A stretch of DNA of 64,000 nucleotides from Kitasatospora sp. GAS204B (GTDB lineage Bacteria > Actinomycetota > Actinomycetes > Streptomycetales > Streptomycetaceae), in contig NZ_JARZAG010000027.1 in assembly GCF_029892155.1 (NCBI RefSeq), positions 1 through 64,000 of the forward strand, in the 5' to 3' direction. Numbering within the stretch: the stretch's first letter is position 1; every line of letters starts with the position of its first letter. The notes beneath the pieces were generated by a model, which was given only the letters and a program-made list of their open reading frames with translations, did no database searches and was not told the origin of the DNA. Shown here one piece after another: positions 47,831 to 55,037 of this stretch. A program made the position numbers and the translations under genes.

Positions 47831-49204
47831 CTACTGGACGTGATCGCCGGCTCCCGGGTGCCCCGGCGTGCTGTCGTAGGTGCTGATCTCGACCAGGTTG
47901 CCGTCGGGGTCGCGCAGGTAGGTGCTGGTGATCGGCCCCTGGGCGCCGGTGCGCGGCACCGGGCCCTCCTCCTTCGGTACCCCGCAGGCGGTCAGGTGCG
48001 CCACGACCTGCTGTTGCGGGGTGTCGGTGATCAGGCAGAGGTCCGCGCTTCCGGGGGTCGGGCGGGCGGCGTGCGGGAGCAGTTCGTGGCCGGCCTGGTG
48101 CAGGTTGATCTTGCTGCTGCCGAAGGCCAGCGCGCGGCGGCCCGCGCCGAAGGTCACCGGCCGCATGCCCAGCACGCGCTGGTAGAAGCTGATGGTCCGT
48201 TCGACGTCCGCCACGGTCAGCACCAGGTGGTCCAGGCTGGTGATCCGGACGCCCGCTGCCGCCGCCGGAGCCGAGCTCAGCTCCGCGACCAGGCACGCGA
48301 GGAGCGGGGTGTCGATCCCGTGCGCGGCACCGGCCCGCAGGACGGCCCCGCCGATGGCGTCGAGCTCGATCGGGCGGCCGGCAGCCACATCGCGCTGCAT
48401 CGAGGAGTTCATCGCGGCCGGGGCGCGGTCGAAGAAGGAGAGCACGGACTCGGCGGTCACCGGTGCGCCCGCCGCGCGGGCCACGGCGGTGACCTCGTCG
48501 AGCACGGCGAGCAGTTCGGACCGGTGCTGCCCCCGAAGGGCGCCGATGGAGGCCTGGTGACGGGTGGTCAGCAGGGCGAACGGGGCCAGGAAGGCGAGCT
48601 TGTCCCAGAGCATCGCCTGCTCGTCGGTCCGCAGCGCCACCGTCAGCCCGGCGTGCCGGAGCCGGGCGGCCAGCGCGTCGAGCGGGGCGGCCAGTTCGAG
48701 GGTGGTGAAGGGGCTGGTGTGGGCGATCCGGCCCGGCGCGGTGCGGGTGGTCTCGACCTTGATGGTGCCGGCCACGACCTGGTCGGCCGGGTAGTGCCGG
48801 CGCAGCACCGGGAGGTGGTCGAGGCCGTTGAGCAGCGGCACCACGATCCCCTCGGGGCCGATCAGCCGTGCCGGGAGCCGGTCGAGGGCGGCGGGCAGGG
48901 CGGGCTGCTTGACGGTCACGAAGGCGAGGTCGACCGGTCGGCGCAGTTCGGTGTCGGCCTCGACCGGGACGGTGAAGTCGCCGTACTGACCGCTGGTCAC
49001 CCGCAGGCCGTCACGGCGGATGACGTCGGCGGTCCGCTCGCCGGCCAGGCAGATGACGTGGTGCCCGTCGCGGGCGAGCAGCGCGCCGAGCAGTCCGCCG
49101 ACACCGCCCGGTCCGAGGACGGCCACCGTCAGGCGGGAGGTGCTGCCCGGGTTCAGCCGCGGTCCGGTGCTCAGGGGTTGTGGTGTCGGAGAGTCGTTGG
49201 TCAT
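47831..49204 (-). CDS. Ketopantoate reductase-VOC (glyoxalase) fusion
   Basis: A 457-residue two-domain protein. Residues about 22-325 are a PanE/ApbA-type reductase: VAVLGPGGVGGLLGALLARD, TVKQPALPAALDRL (with Lys), PLLNGLDHLPVL, MLWDKLAFLAPFALLTT and MNSSMQRDVAAGRPIELDAI. Residues about 330-450 are a VOC metalloenzyme domain: ITSLDHLVLTVADVERTISF, FGSSKINLHQAG and YLRDPDGNLVEIST (metal His and Glu). Both halves are full length. The fusion suggests sequential steps on one metabolite or a regulatory pairing. ATG 49204 is chosen as the family-like start. Diverges from the MDMPI gene. Confidence 0.85.
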   Translation of the reverse strand: MTNDSPTPQPLSTGPRLNPGSTSRLTVAVLGPGGVGGLLGALLARDGHHVICLAGERTADVIRRDGLRVTSGQYGDFTVPVEADTELRRPVDLAFVTVKQPALPAALDRLPARLIGPEGIVVPLLNGLDHLPVLRRHYPADQVVAGTIKVETTRTAPGRIAHTSPFTTLELAAPLDALAARLRHAGLTVALRTDEQAMLWDKLAFLAPFALLTTRHQASIGALRGQHRSELLAVLDEVTAVARAAGAPVTAESVLSFFDRAPAAMNSSMQRDVAAGRPIELDAIGGAVLRAGAAHGIDTPLLACLVAELSSAPAAAAGVRITSLDHLVLTVADVERTISFYQRVLGMRPVTFGAGRRALAFGSSKINLHQAGHELLPHAARPTPGSADLCLITDTPQQQVVAHLTACGVPKEEGPVPRTGAQGPITSTYLRDPDGNLVEISTYDSTPGHPGAGDHVQ

Positions 49205-49242
49205 GATCACCAGGCCACGGTAGCGATCAAGTGGATCATCGG

Positions 49243-49248
49243 TAAGCT
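49243..49248 (+). promoter_or_regulatory. -10 element, leaderless MDMPI transcript
   Basis: TAAGCT ends 8 bases before the ATG at 49257, with no ribosome site. Confidence 0.45.
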
Positions 49249-49256
49249 CCGATGCC

Positions 49257-50012
49257 ATGCCGACGATGTGGTCCGATCCGTCCCTCGTGCTCGATCCGCC
49301 TCAGCTGCTCGCGGAAGTGACCGACTCCGCAGCCCGGTTGGTCGCCGCCGCGGTGGCGCTGGACGACGCGGAGCTCCGCGCGCCGTCCACGCTGGCCGGG
49401 TGGAGCCGCGAGCAGGTCATCACGCATCTGGCCGGCGCCGCCGAGGCGTACCTGCGGCTGCTGGCGCTGGCCCGCACCGGGGTCGAGCCCACCCGGCGGG
49501 CCGATGACGCGACGCCGGTCGGCGCCCTGCGGGACGGCGCGGCGCGGCCCGCCGCCGCGCTCGTGGGCGAGCTGCGCGATCGGCTGGACCGGCTGGCCGA
49601 GGACGCCGCGGCGATGCCCGCCGACCGGTGGGACAACCTGGTCACCGCGCTCGCGGGCTGGCGGCACCCGGCCTGGTTCACCCTGTATCGCTGCTGGCGG
49701 GAGCTGGAGACGCACCATGTCGACCTCGACCTCGGCTACCGGCCGGCCGACTGGCCCGAGGCGTACGTGAGGTGGGCGCTGCCGGACACGCTCGCCGCGT
49801 TGGCCGCCCGCGAGTTCCCGGTCGGCGAGGTGGCTGCCGTTGATCTCGGCCGCCGCTGGACCCTGGCGCCGTCCGGCCTGGTGGTCAGCGGCTCGGGCCA
49901 CGCCCTGCTCGGCTGGCTCGCCGGGCGCACGGGCGGTGCGGCGCTGGTGTCGGACGCGCCGTTGCCGGAGCCGCCGAGTTGGCCGCTGCCGCCGTTCCCC
50001 GGCTGGAACTGA
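49257..50012 (+). CDS. MDMPI-type mycothiol-dependent protein
   Basis: A 251-residue member of the maleylpyruvate isomerase / mycothiol-dependent family. N-terminal DinB-like domain: LAGWSREQVITHLAGAAEAY (about residues 49-68, first His), then FTLYRCWRELETHHVDLDLG (about 141-160) with the second metal site, and a C-terminal SCP2-like part. Known members use mycothiol to isomerise maleylpyruvate in gentisate breakdown; most are uncharacterised. ATG 49257 is probably leaderless. The stop codon lies in the stem of a strong hairpin. Confidence 0.87.
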   Translation: MPTMWSDPSLVLDPPQLLAEVTDSAARLVAAAVALDDAELRAPSTLAGWSREQVITHLAGAAEAYLRLLALARTGVEPTRRADDATPVGALRDGAARPAAALVGELRDRLDRLAEDAAAMPADRWDNLVTALAGWRHPAWFTLYRCWRELETHHVDLDLGYRPADWPEAYVRWALPDTLAALAAREFPVGEVAAVDLGRRWTLAPSGLVVSGSGHALLGWLAGRTGGAALVSDAPLPEPPSWPLPPFPGWN

Positions 50013-50047
50013 TGCTGCGTCAGGCTGTGGGCCTGACGCAGCATCAG
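50009..50047. terminator. 17-bp hairpin containing a stop codon
   Basis: Arms 50009-50025 and 50031-50047 are complementary, loop TGTGG; the MDMPI TGA (50010-50012) is in the left arm. Confidence 0.85.
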
Positions 50048-50072
50048 GGCGGTGGCTCCGCGGGCGGACGGC

Positions 50073-50855
50073 TCAGATCGACTGCCAGGCCGGCTTGGCC
50101 GCGTAGGTGGCCCGGAAGTAGTCGGCCAGCTTGAGGCGGGCGGCCGCCGCCTCGTCCACCACCACGGTGGCGTGCGGGTGCAACTGCAGCGCGGAGGCCG
50201 GGACCAGCGCGGAGAGCGGGCCCTCGACGGCCTGCGCGACGGCCTCGGCCTTGGCCTCGCCGGTGGCCAGCAGCACCAGGTGGCGGGCCTCCAGGATGGT
50301 GCCGATGCCCTGGGTGATCACGTGGTGCGGGACCTCGTCGAGACTGTCGAAGAACCGGGCGTTGTCGACCCGGGTCTGCTCGGTGAGCGTCTTGATCCGG
50401 GTCCGCGAGGCGAGTGAGGAGCACGGCTCGTTGAATCCGATGTGCCCGTCGGTGCCGATCCCGAGGAGCTGCAGGTCCACGCCGCCGGCCGCCGCGAGCT
50501 CGCGGTCGTAGGCCGCGGCCGCCGCCGCGATGTCCTCGGCGGAGCCGTCGGGGCCGAGAAAGGCGTCCGCGGTGATGCCCATCGGTTCGAGCACCTCGCG
50601 CAGCACGACCGAGCGGTAGGACTCGGGGTGCCCCTTGGGCAGGCCGACGTATTCGTCGAGCTGGCAGATCCGGGCGCGCGACACGTCCAGCGATCCGGCC
50701 CGCACCTTGGCGGCCAGCGCCCGGTAGATCGGCAGCGGCGTCGACCCGGTGGCCACGCCGACCAGCGCGTCGGGCTTGCCGGTGAGCAGCTCCGCGATCG
50801 CCTCGGCGATCAGCTCACCGCCCGCGGCGGCGTCGGGAACGATCACAATCTCCAT
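50073..50855 (-). CDS. nagB: Glucosamine-6-phosphate deaminase
   Basis: A 260-residue NagB: converts glucosamine 6-phosphate to fructose 6-phosphate and ammonia, feeding chitin and wall amino sugars into glycolysis. Family blocks: LVGVATGSTPLPIYR, RICQLDEYVGL, LQLLGIGTDGHIGFNEPCSSL (Asp and His acting in catalysis), TQGIGTILEARHLVLLATGE. All catalytic residues are intact and length is standard. The start is ATG 50855. A DasR dre palindrome lies 30 bases upstream, so GlcNAc-derived sugar phosphates should induce it. Confidence 0.95.
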   Translation of the reverse strand: MEIVIVPDAAAGGELIAEAIAELLTGKPDALVGVATGSTPLPIYRALAAKVRAGSLDVSRARICQLDEYVGLPKGHPESYRSVVLREVLEPMGITADAFLGPDGSAEDIAAAAAAYDRELAAAGGVDLQLLGIGTDGHIGFNEPCSSLASRTRIKTLTEQTRVDNARFFDSLDEVPHHVITQGIGTILEARHLVLLATGEAKAEAVAQAVEGPLSALVPASALQLHPHATVVVDEAAAARLKLADYFRATYAAKPAWQSI

Positions 50856-50884
50856 CTTGACCAACCGTCCGAAAGCGTGTATGT

Positions 50885-50900
50885 AGTGGTCTAGACCAAT
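50885..50900 (-). promoter_or_regulatory. DasR-responsive element (dre)
   Basis: AGTGGTCTAGACCAAT, core TGGTCTAGACCA (50887-50898), a perfect 12-bp palindrome matching the established streptomycete dre consensus (ACTGGTCTAGACCANT). Confidence 0.92.
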
Positions 50901-51004
50901 CTCTGGAAGTTTAGCGCAGTCCAGGGGCGCTTCGAAAGCCCGGCGATGGTCGCGCCCGGGTTCTGTCAGGTCGGGCGGCCGGTGGCGTGATCGGGCGGGG
51001 CGCG

Positions 51005-51024
51005 ACTTGAAGAATTCTTCAAGT
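51005..51024. promoter_or_regulatory. Perfect 20-bp palindrome, ArsR operator
   Basis: ACTTGAAGAATTCTTCAAGT, perfect over all 20 bases, 41 bases upstream of the ArsR start. Much AT-richer than its surroundings. Confidence 0.7.
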
Positions 51025-51065
51025 TCGGAGAAGCTGACGCCCGACGTGTCGCGAGGAGGACGGGT

Positions 51066-51419
51066 ATGCCGGTTCCGCTGTACCAGGCCAAGGCCGAGTT
51101 CTTCCGCACCCTGGGCCACCCGGCGCGGATCCGGGTCCTCGAACTCCTCCAGGACGGGCCGCGCCCGGTGCGCGAGTTGCTCGCGGCGATCGAGATCGAG
51201 CCGTCCAGCCTCTCCCAGCAACTCGGCGTGCTGCGCCGGAGCAACCTGGTGACCGCCACCCGTGAGGGCAACACCGTGGTCTACGCGCTGAGCACCCCGG
51301 ATGTGGCCGACCTGCTGCGGGCGGCGCGGCGGATCCTGACCGAGATGATCGCCGACCAGGAGCACCTGCTGGTGCAGCTGCGCGCGGGGGCCGGCCAGGC
51401 GAAGGAGCGAGTCCGGTGA
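51066..51419 (+). CDS. ArsR family regulator, DUF6126 operon
   Basis: A 117-residue ArsR/SmtB-type regulator: FFRTLGHPARIRVLELLQDG, recognition part PVRELLAAIEIEPSSLSQQL (about residues 37-56), wing NLVTATREGNTVVYAL. The usual metal-binding cysteines are absent, so the effector may be redox or organic. ATG 51066 has GAGGAGG 7 bases upstream. It overlaps the next gene by 4 bases (GTGA). The perfect palindrome upstream is its likely operator. Confidence 0.9.
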   Translation: MPVPLYQAKAEFFRTLGHPARIRVLELLQDGPRPVRELLAAIEIEPSSLSQQLGVLRRSNLVTATREGNTVVYALSTPDVADLLRAARRILTEMIADQEHLLVQLRAGAGQAKERVR

Positions 51420-51637
51420 CGGCGAATCCCGTGAGCGAGGCGAGTCCGGCGTACGAGGCGAGTCCGGCGTACGAGGCGAACCCGGCGAGTGCCGCGAACC
51501 CGGTGAACGAGACCATCCGCGACGAGAACAGCAAGCGCAAGGCGGCGCTGATCCGGGCCGGCATCTACATCGCCGGCACGCACTTCTTCGCGTTCTTCGT
51601 GATGCTGCTCTTCTACCTGGGCAGCCACCGGCACTGA
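51416..51637 (+). CDS. DUF6126-like small membrane protein
   Basis: A 73-residue protein with one C-terminal transmembrane helix (AALIRAGIYIAGTHFFAFFV and on to LFYLGSHRH). This hydrophobic segment is the DUF6126 pattern as recalled. The N-terminal half has two exact copies of an 18-base unit (ASPAYE), with relaxed copies around them (51431-51512). Co-translated with the ArsR regulator, so it is probably the regulated target. Function unknown. Confidence 0.75.
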   Translation: MTANPVSEASPAYEASPAYEANPASAANPVNETIRDENSKRKAALIRAGIYIAGTHFFAFFVMLLFYLGSHRH

Positions 51638-51671
51638 CCGCGCCGGCCACCCACCCCAGGCCCCGCCGCCC

Positions 51672-52262
51672 TCAGGCCGCGCCCTGCCGAGGTTCCGGGG
51701 AGCGCAGCAGCGCGCGCACGTCGTCCGGGGTCGCGCCGGCGTAGAAGTGGGCGAAGACCACGCGCCCCAACGGGGTCATCGGCGAGGCGGCGCCGATCCA
51801 GAGCGAGCCGAAGCCGTAGCGGGCGTGGATCAGCGGCCGGATCTCGCCGTCCGGTCCGGTCCGGCCGGCCAGCCGCAGCGGGCCGCCCACGGTCCGCTCG
51901 GTCCACCGCGCCAGCTCCACCAGCTCGGGCTGGTCCGGGAACTCCTCCAGCAGGCTGTCCAGCTGCGGTACCACTCGGCGCACCCAGTAGCGGTCGTGCT
52001 CGGGCAGCTGGTCGCGCCCGTCCCAGACCATCCACTTGAACATGTTCTCGGGCACCCGCCGCCCGGTGAACGCGTCCGCGAAGGCGTCGTTGTAGGCGAT
52101 CACCCGCCAGGCGGCGTCGACCGCGTAGGCGATCGGCCCGACCAGCTCCTTGCCCGGCGCGTGCTCGGTGACCTGCGCGACGGTGCTGCGGACGAAGCCG
52201 ATCCAGGCGGAGTCGGCGTTCGCTGGTGCCGCGCCGATCTGCGGTTCCTCCGAATGCGTCAT
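51672..52262 (-). CDS. MmyB-like ligand-binding domain protein without HTH
   Basis: A 196-residue protein matching the C-terminal domain of MmyB-type XRE regulators: YAVDAAWRVIAYNDAFADAF (about residues 48-67), MFKWMVWDGRDQL, YWVRRVVPQLDSLLEEFPDQ, RYGFGSLWIGAAS and FAHFYAG. The N-terminal helix-turn-helix normally fused to this PAS-like fold is missing. It may bind a lipid or fatty acid and act with another regulator. ATG 52262 starts the conserved reading; no ribosome site seen. Confidence 0.65.
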   Translation of the reverse strand: MTHSEEPQIGAAPANADSAWIGFVRSTVAQVTEHAPGKELVGPIAYAVDAAWRVIAYNDAFADAFTGRRVPENMFKWMVWDGRDQLPEHDRYWVRRVVPQLDSLLEEFPDQPELVELARWTERTVGGPLRLAGRTGPDGEIRPLIHARYGFGSLWIGAASPMTPLGRVVFAHFYAGATPDDVRALLRSPEPRQGAA

Positions 52263-52389
52263 GGGCACGATTGTGCCCCCAGGGCCGCACGCCCGACCAG
52301 GGAGGTCCGACCAGGCATTTCTCCGCCTCCGCGGAGGCCGGGGCCCTCCGCTTCGTCCGCCACCGGCCGTTGCTACGGTGGCCGACACC

Positions 52390-53172
52390 ATGGACTACGA
52401 CACGGCTTCGCGCTATTACGAGGAACTTCTCAGCGGGTACCTCCGAGCGACACCGGCCGCCGGGCTGGACGAGACCGTTGCTCGATTCGTCGCGCCGATG
52501 CGCTCGGCCTTCGTGGACGACCAGGCCGAGGAATCCGCGATCGACACGATCGAGGGGCTGCTGTGGGCGGCCTGGGAGCCCGTCATCACGGCGGCCCGGG
52601 AGTCGTCGTCCGGCACTGTCCAGGACAGGCTTGTCGACCTGTTGACCGGGATCGAGCGACAGGGGGTGCTCACTCGTGATCAGGGGCAGCAGGACTGTGT
52701 CGTCTGGGAGACGAAGGTGTTTGTCGACCTTCCGTGTTTCGGCGCGCAGATGCGCGAGGCATTGGACATGGGGGCCGAGACGCCCGGCTTCTCGGATGTC
52801 GACGTCTGGGTGAACCTGAACGCATTCGCGGCGCGCCTGACCGCCGCCGGAATCGACTTCTCGCTCTACGCGATCTGGACGCTGCGCGATTGCCTCGAGG
52901 AGGAGTCGCCGGTCAACTTGGCCGACCCGAGGGGGGTGGTCCCATGGTTCCAGCACTGCGGTGCGTTGCTCGCGGGCCTCGCGCGCCGGCGGCGGTCGTT
53001 CGACGGGCAGGCCGGTCGCCTGGGCAAGCTGTGCACGGACAGCGGGATGGCCGAGGGAGGGTTCACCGTCGAGCGGTGGGAGTTCTGGCGCGCCCGGCTG
53101 ACGGAGCTGGCGGCCGGGACGGAGGCCGGCGCCGACGAGGCACGGGCGGCGCTGCGGTACCTGGGTACCTGA
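52390..53172 (+). CDS. Unrecognised 260-residue soluble protein
   Basis: Not recognised. A soluble, acidic, largely helical protein with no signal peptide. It has a conserved-looking WVNLNAFAARLTAAGIDFSL (about residues 138-157) and the Trp-rich GLLWAAWEP and PWFQHCG. The ATG at 52390 lies 10 bases after TACGGT, so its transcript may be almost leaderless. Codon use includes more third-position T (TTT, GTT, CGT) than neighbours, hinting at more recent arrival. Divergent from the MmyB-like gene. Confidence 0.7.
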   Translation: MDYDTASRYYEELLSGYLRATPAAGLDETVARFVAPMRSAFVDDQAEESAIDTIEGLLWAAWEPVITAARESSSGTVQDRLVDLLTGIERQGVLTRDQGQQDCVVWETKVFVDLPCFGAQMREALDMGAETPGFSDVDVWVNLNAFAARLTAAGIDFSLYAIWTLRDCLEEESPVNLADPRGVVPWFQHCGALLAGLARRRRSFDGQAGRLGKLCTDSGMAEGGFTVERWEFWRARLTELAAGTEAGADEARAALRYLGT

Positions 53173-53372
53173 CCGCGCTGGGCGACCTGGGCCAGGCCGG
53201 ATCGGGCAACACCGGCCCTGCTGCCGACTTTTCGTAGGGTCGGGCCGCTCGGGGCCGCCGGCGCTCGACCCGTGCGCAGCGGCCCGGGGCTGCGGGTTTG
53301 CGCCCGAGTCTGGCTATAGCGCGGGCCGCCAGACTCGGAGCGACCGCAGTCACCACGAATCTGGAGCGCAGC

Positions 53373-54410
53373 ATGCGTTGGGAGAATCTCTACGTCGCCG
53401 GTCTCGGCGCCTATCTGCCCGAGCAGGTCTATACCGCTGAGCAGGCCGTCGCCGACGGCCGTTACGGTGCCGGTGAGTGCGAGGCCAACGGGTACCGCGC
53501 GGTCCGGGTGGCCAGCGCGGAGGAGACCGGGCCGGTGATGGCGGCGGCGGCCGGCCGTACGGCGGTCGGGCGTTCCGGCATCGCGAGTGAGGAGTTCCGG
53601 CTGGTGGTGCACGCCAGCGTCGGCCACCAGGGTCAGGACGTCTGGACCCCCGCCCACTACGTGCAGAACGAGACCGTCGGCGGCCACGGCGCGGCCTTCG
53701 AGGTGCGCCAGGGCTCCAACAGCGGCCTCGCCGCCGCCGAGGTCGCCGCCTCCTGGATCACCGCCCGGCCGGAGGGCGGCGCGGCTCTGGTCACCACCGG
53801 TGACTCCTTCAAGTTGCCGTACTGGGACCGCTGGAAGGCCGATGAGCAGGTGGTGTACGGCGACGGCGCGGGCGCGCTGGTGCTCTCGACCCGTGGCGGC
53901 TTCGCCAAGGTCCGCTCCAGCGTCAGCCGCGCCGACGCGTCGCTCGAACCGCTGTACCGCGGCGACGACGCCTGGACCGAGGCGCCCTTCTACGACGGCA
54001 AGCCCGCCGACCTGGCCGGCCGCAAGCGCCACTGGCTGAGCCGCAACGAGGACGCCTACGACCAGACGATCGCCAAGATCAACGAGAACTTCGGTGCCGT
54101 GCTCAAGCAGGCGCTGGCGGAGGCCGACACCGACCTGGCCGGTACGCAGTGGTTCATCCACGCCAACATGTGCAAGACCATCATCGAGTGGGGCTTCCAC
54201 GGCGCGCTCGGCCTGGACCCCGACACCACCGTCTACGACTGGGGCCTGGACTACGCGCACATGGGCGGCGGCGACCAGATCATCGGCCTCAACCGGCTGT
54301 TCGAGACCGGGCGCCCCAAGCCGGGCGACCTGGTCGTCACCGCGGGTGCGGGGATCGGGTTCATGTGGACCGTCGCGGTGCTCGAAGTGCTCGAGACTCC
54401 GGCCTGGTGA
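53373..54410 (+). CDS. KAS III-like enzyme with Ser in the nucleophile position
   Basis: A 345-residue member of the ketoacyl-ACP synthase III family of the kind found in biosynthetic clusters. It begins ENLYVAGLGAYLPEQ, has VVHASVGHQGQDVW, and the nucleophile segment FEVRQGSNSGLAAAE (about residues 109-123): the FabH Cys is replaced by Ser, as in DpsC-type enzymes. FIHANMCKTIIEWG carries the catalytic His; the third-residue region YAHMGGGDQII lacks the FabH Asn. So it is more likely an acyltransferase or starter-unit enzyme than a housekeeping FabH. ATG 53373. A carrier protein and adenylation enzyme are encoded 1-3 kb downstream on the other strand. Confidence 0.82.
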   Translation: MRWENLYVAGLGAYLPEQVYTAEQAVADGRYGAGECEANGYRAVRVASAEETGPVMAAAAGRTAVGRSGIASEEFRLVVHASVGHQGQDVWTPAHYVQNETVGGHGAAFEVRQGSNSGLAAAEVAASWITARPEGGAALVTTGDSFKLPYWDRWKADEQVVYGDGAGALVLSTRGGFAKVRSSVSRADASLEPLYRGDDAWTEAPFYDGKPADLAGRKRHWLSRNEDAYDQTIAKINENFGAVLKQALAEADTDLAGTQWFIHANMCKTIIEWGFHGALGLDPDTTVYDWGLDYAHMGGGDQIIGLNRLFETGRPKPGDLVVTAGAGIGFMWTVAVLEVLETPAW

Positions 54411-54448
54411 TCGTCGCCCCGACGCGGTGACGTTCCCCGATCTCCTGG

Positions 54449-54461
54449 TGACGCTGCGTCA
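54449..54461. repeat. TGACG-N3-CGTCA palindrome, intergenic
   Basis: TGACGCTGCGTCA, 38 bases after the KAS III-like stop codon. Confidence 0.7.
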
Positions 54462-54585
54462 GTTCAACTGATTCACCATGCCTGTTCACGGAAAGACTGT
54501 GCTCGAACCGCGGTCGGTCCGGTACGGTGCCCCTCGCCGGGGTGCCGGCCGTTCCGACCGCCCTCTTCTGCCCATGGAGGCAGCC

Positions 54586-54933
54586 ATGCTCACCGCCGCC
54601 AAGGCCATCAACCTCACGCTGGCGTTCCTGCTGGAACTCGCCGTCCTGTTCTCGGTCGGGCTGTGGGGATTCACCTTCAGCTCCAAGTCGGCCGTCAAGT
54701 TCCTGCTGGGGATCGGCGGACCGCTGCTGTTCATCGTCGTGTGGGCGGTCTTCGGGTCGCCCTCGGCGGCGGTGCCGTTGCACGGTGCCGTCCGGATCGC
54801 CTTCGAGGTCGTCTGGTTCGGCCTGGGCGCGCTCGCGCTGTACGCCGCCGGGCGGGTGGTGCCGGCGGCCGTGCTGTTCGTGCTGTACGTCATCAACGCG
54901 GTGCTGATCCGGGTGTGGCACCAGTCGGCCTGA
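54586..54933 (+). CDS. DUF2568 (YrdB-like) membrane protein
   Basis: A 115-residue four-helix membrane protein of the DUF2568 family: INLTLAFLLELAVLFSVGLW, LLGIGGPLLFIVVWAVFG, VRIAFEVVWFGLGALALYAA and VLFVLYVINAVLIRVWHQ. Function unknown. ATG 54586 has GGAGG 5 bases upstream and is preferred over ATG 54574. TACGGT near 54520 is a -10 candidate. Its position between the KAS III-like and adenylation genes may be incidental. Confidence 0.85.
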   Translation: MLTAAKAINLTLAFLLELAVLFSVGLWGFTFSSKSAVKFLLGIGGPLLFIVVWAVFGSPSAAVPLHGAVRIAFEVVWFGLGALALYAAGRVVPAAVLFVLYVINAVLIRVWHQSA

Positions 54934-54966
54934 AACCCGTTCCCACAACGATTTCTGACGGATCAT

Positions 54967-55020
54967 CAGGGAATGACGGTGGCGCAGGAGCATCGGCTCC
55001 TGCGCCACCGTCATTCCCTG
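54967..55020. terminator. Perfect 25-bp hairpin
   Basis: Arms 54967-54991 and 54996-55020 are perfectly complementary, loop ATCG; the longest perfect stem in the window. It separates the convergent DUF2568 and adenylation genes. Confidence 0.92.
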
Positions 55021-55037
55021 GTCTCCCCGGTCAGGCC

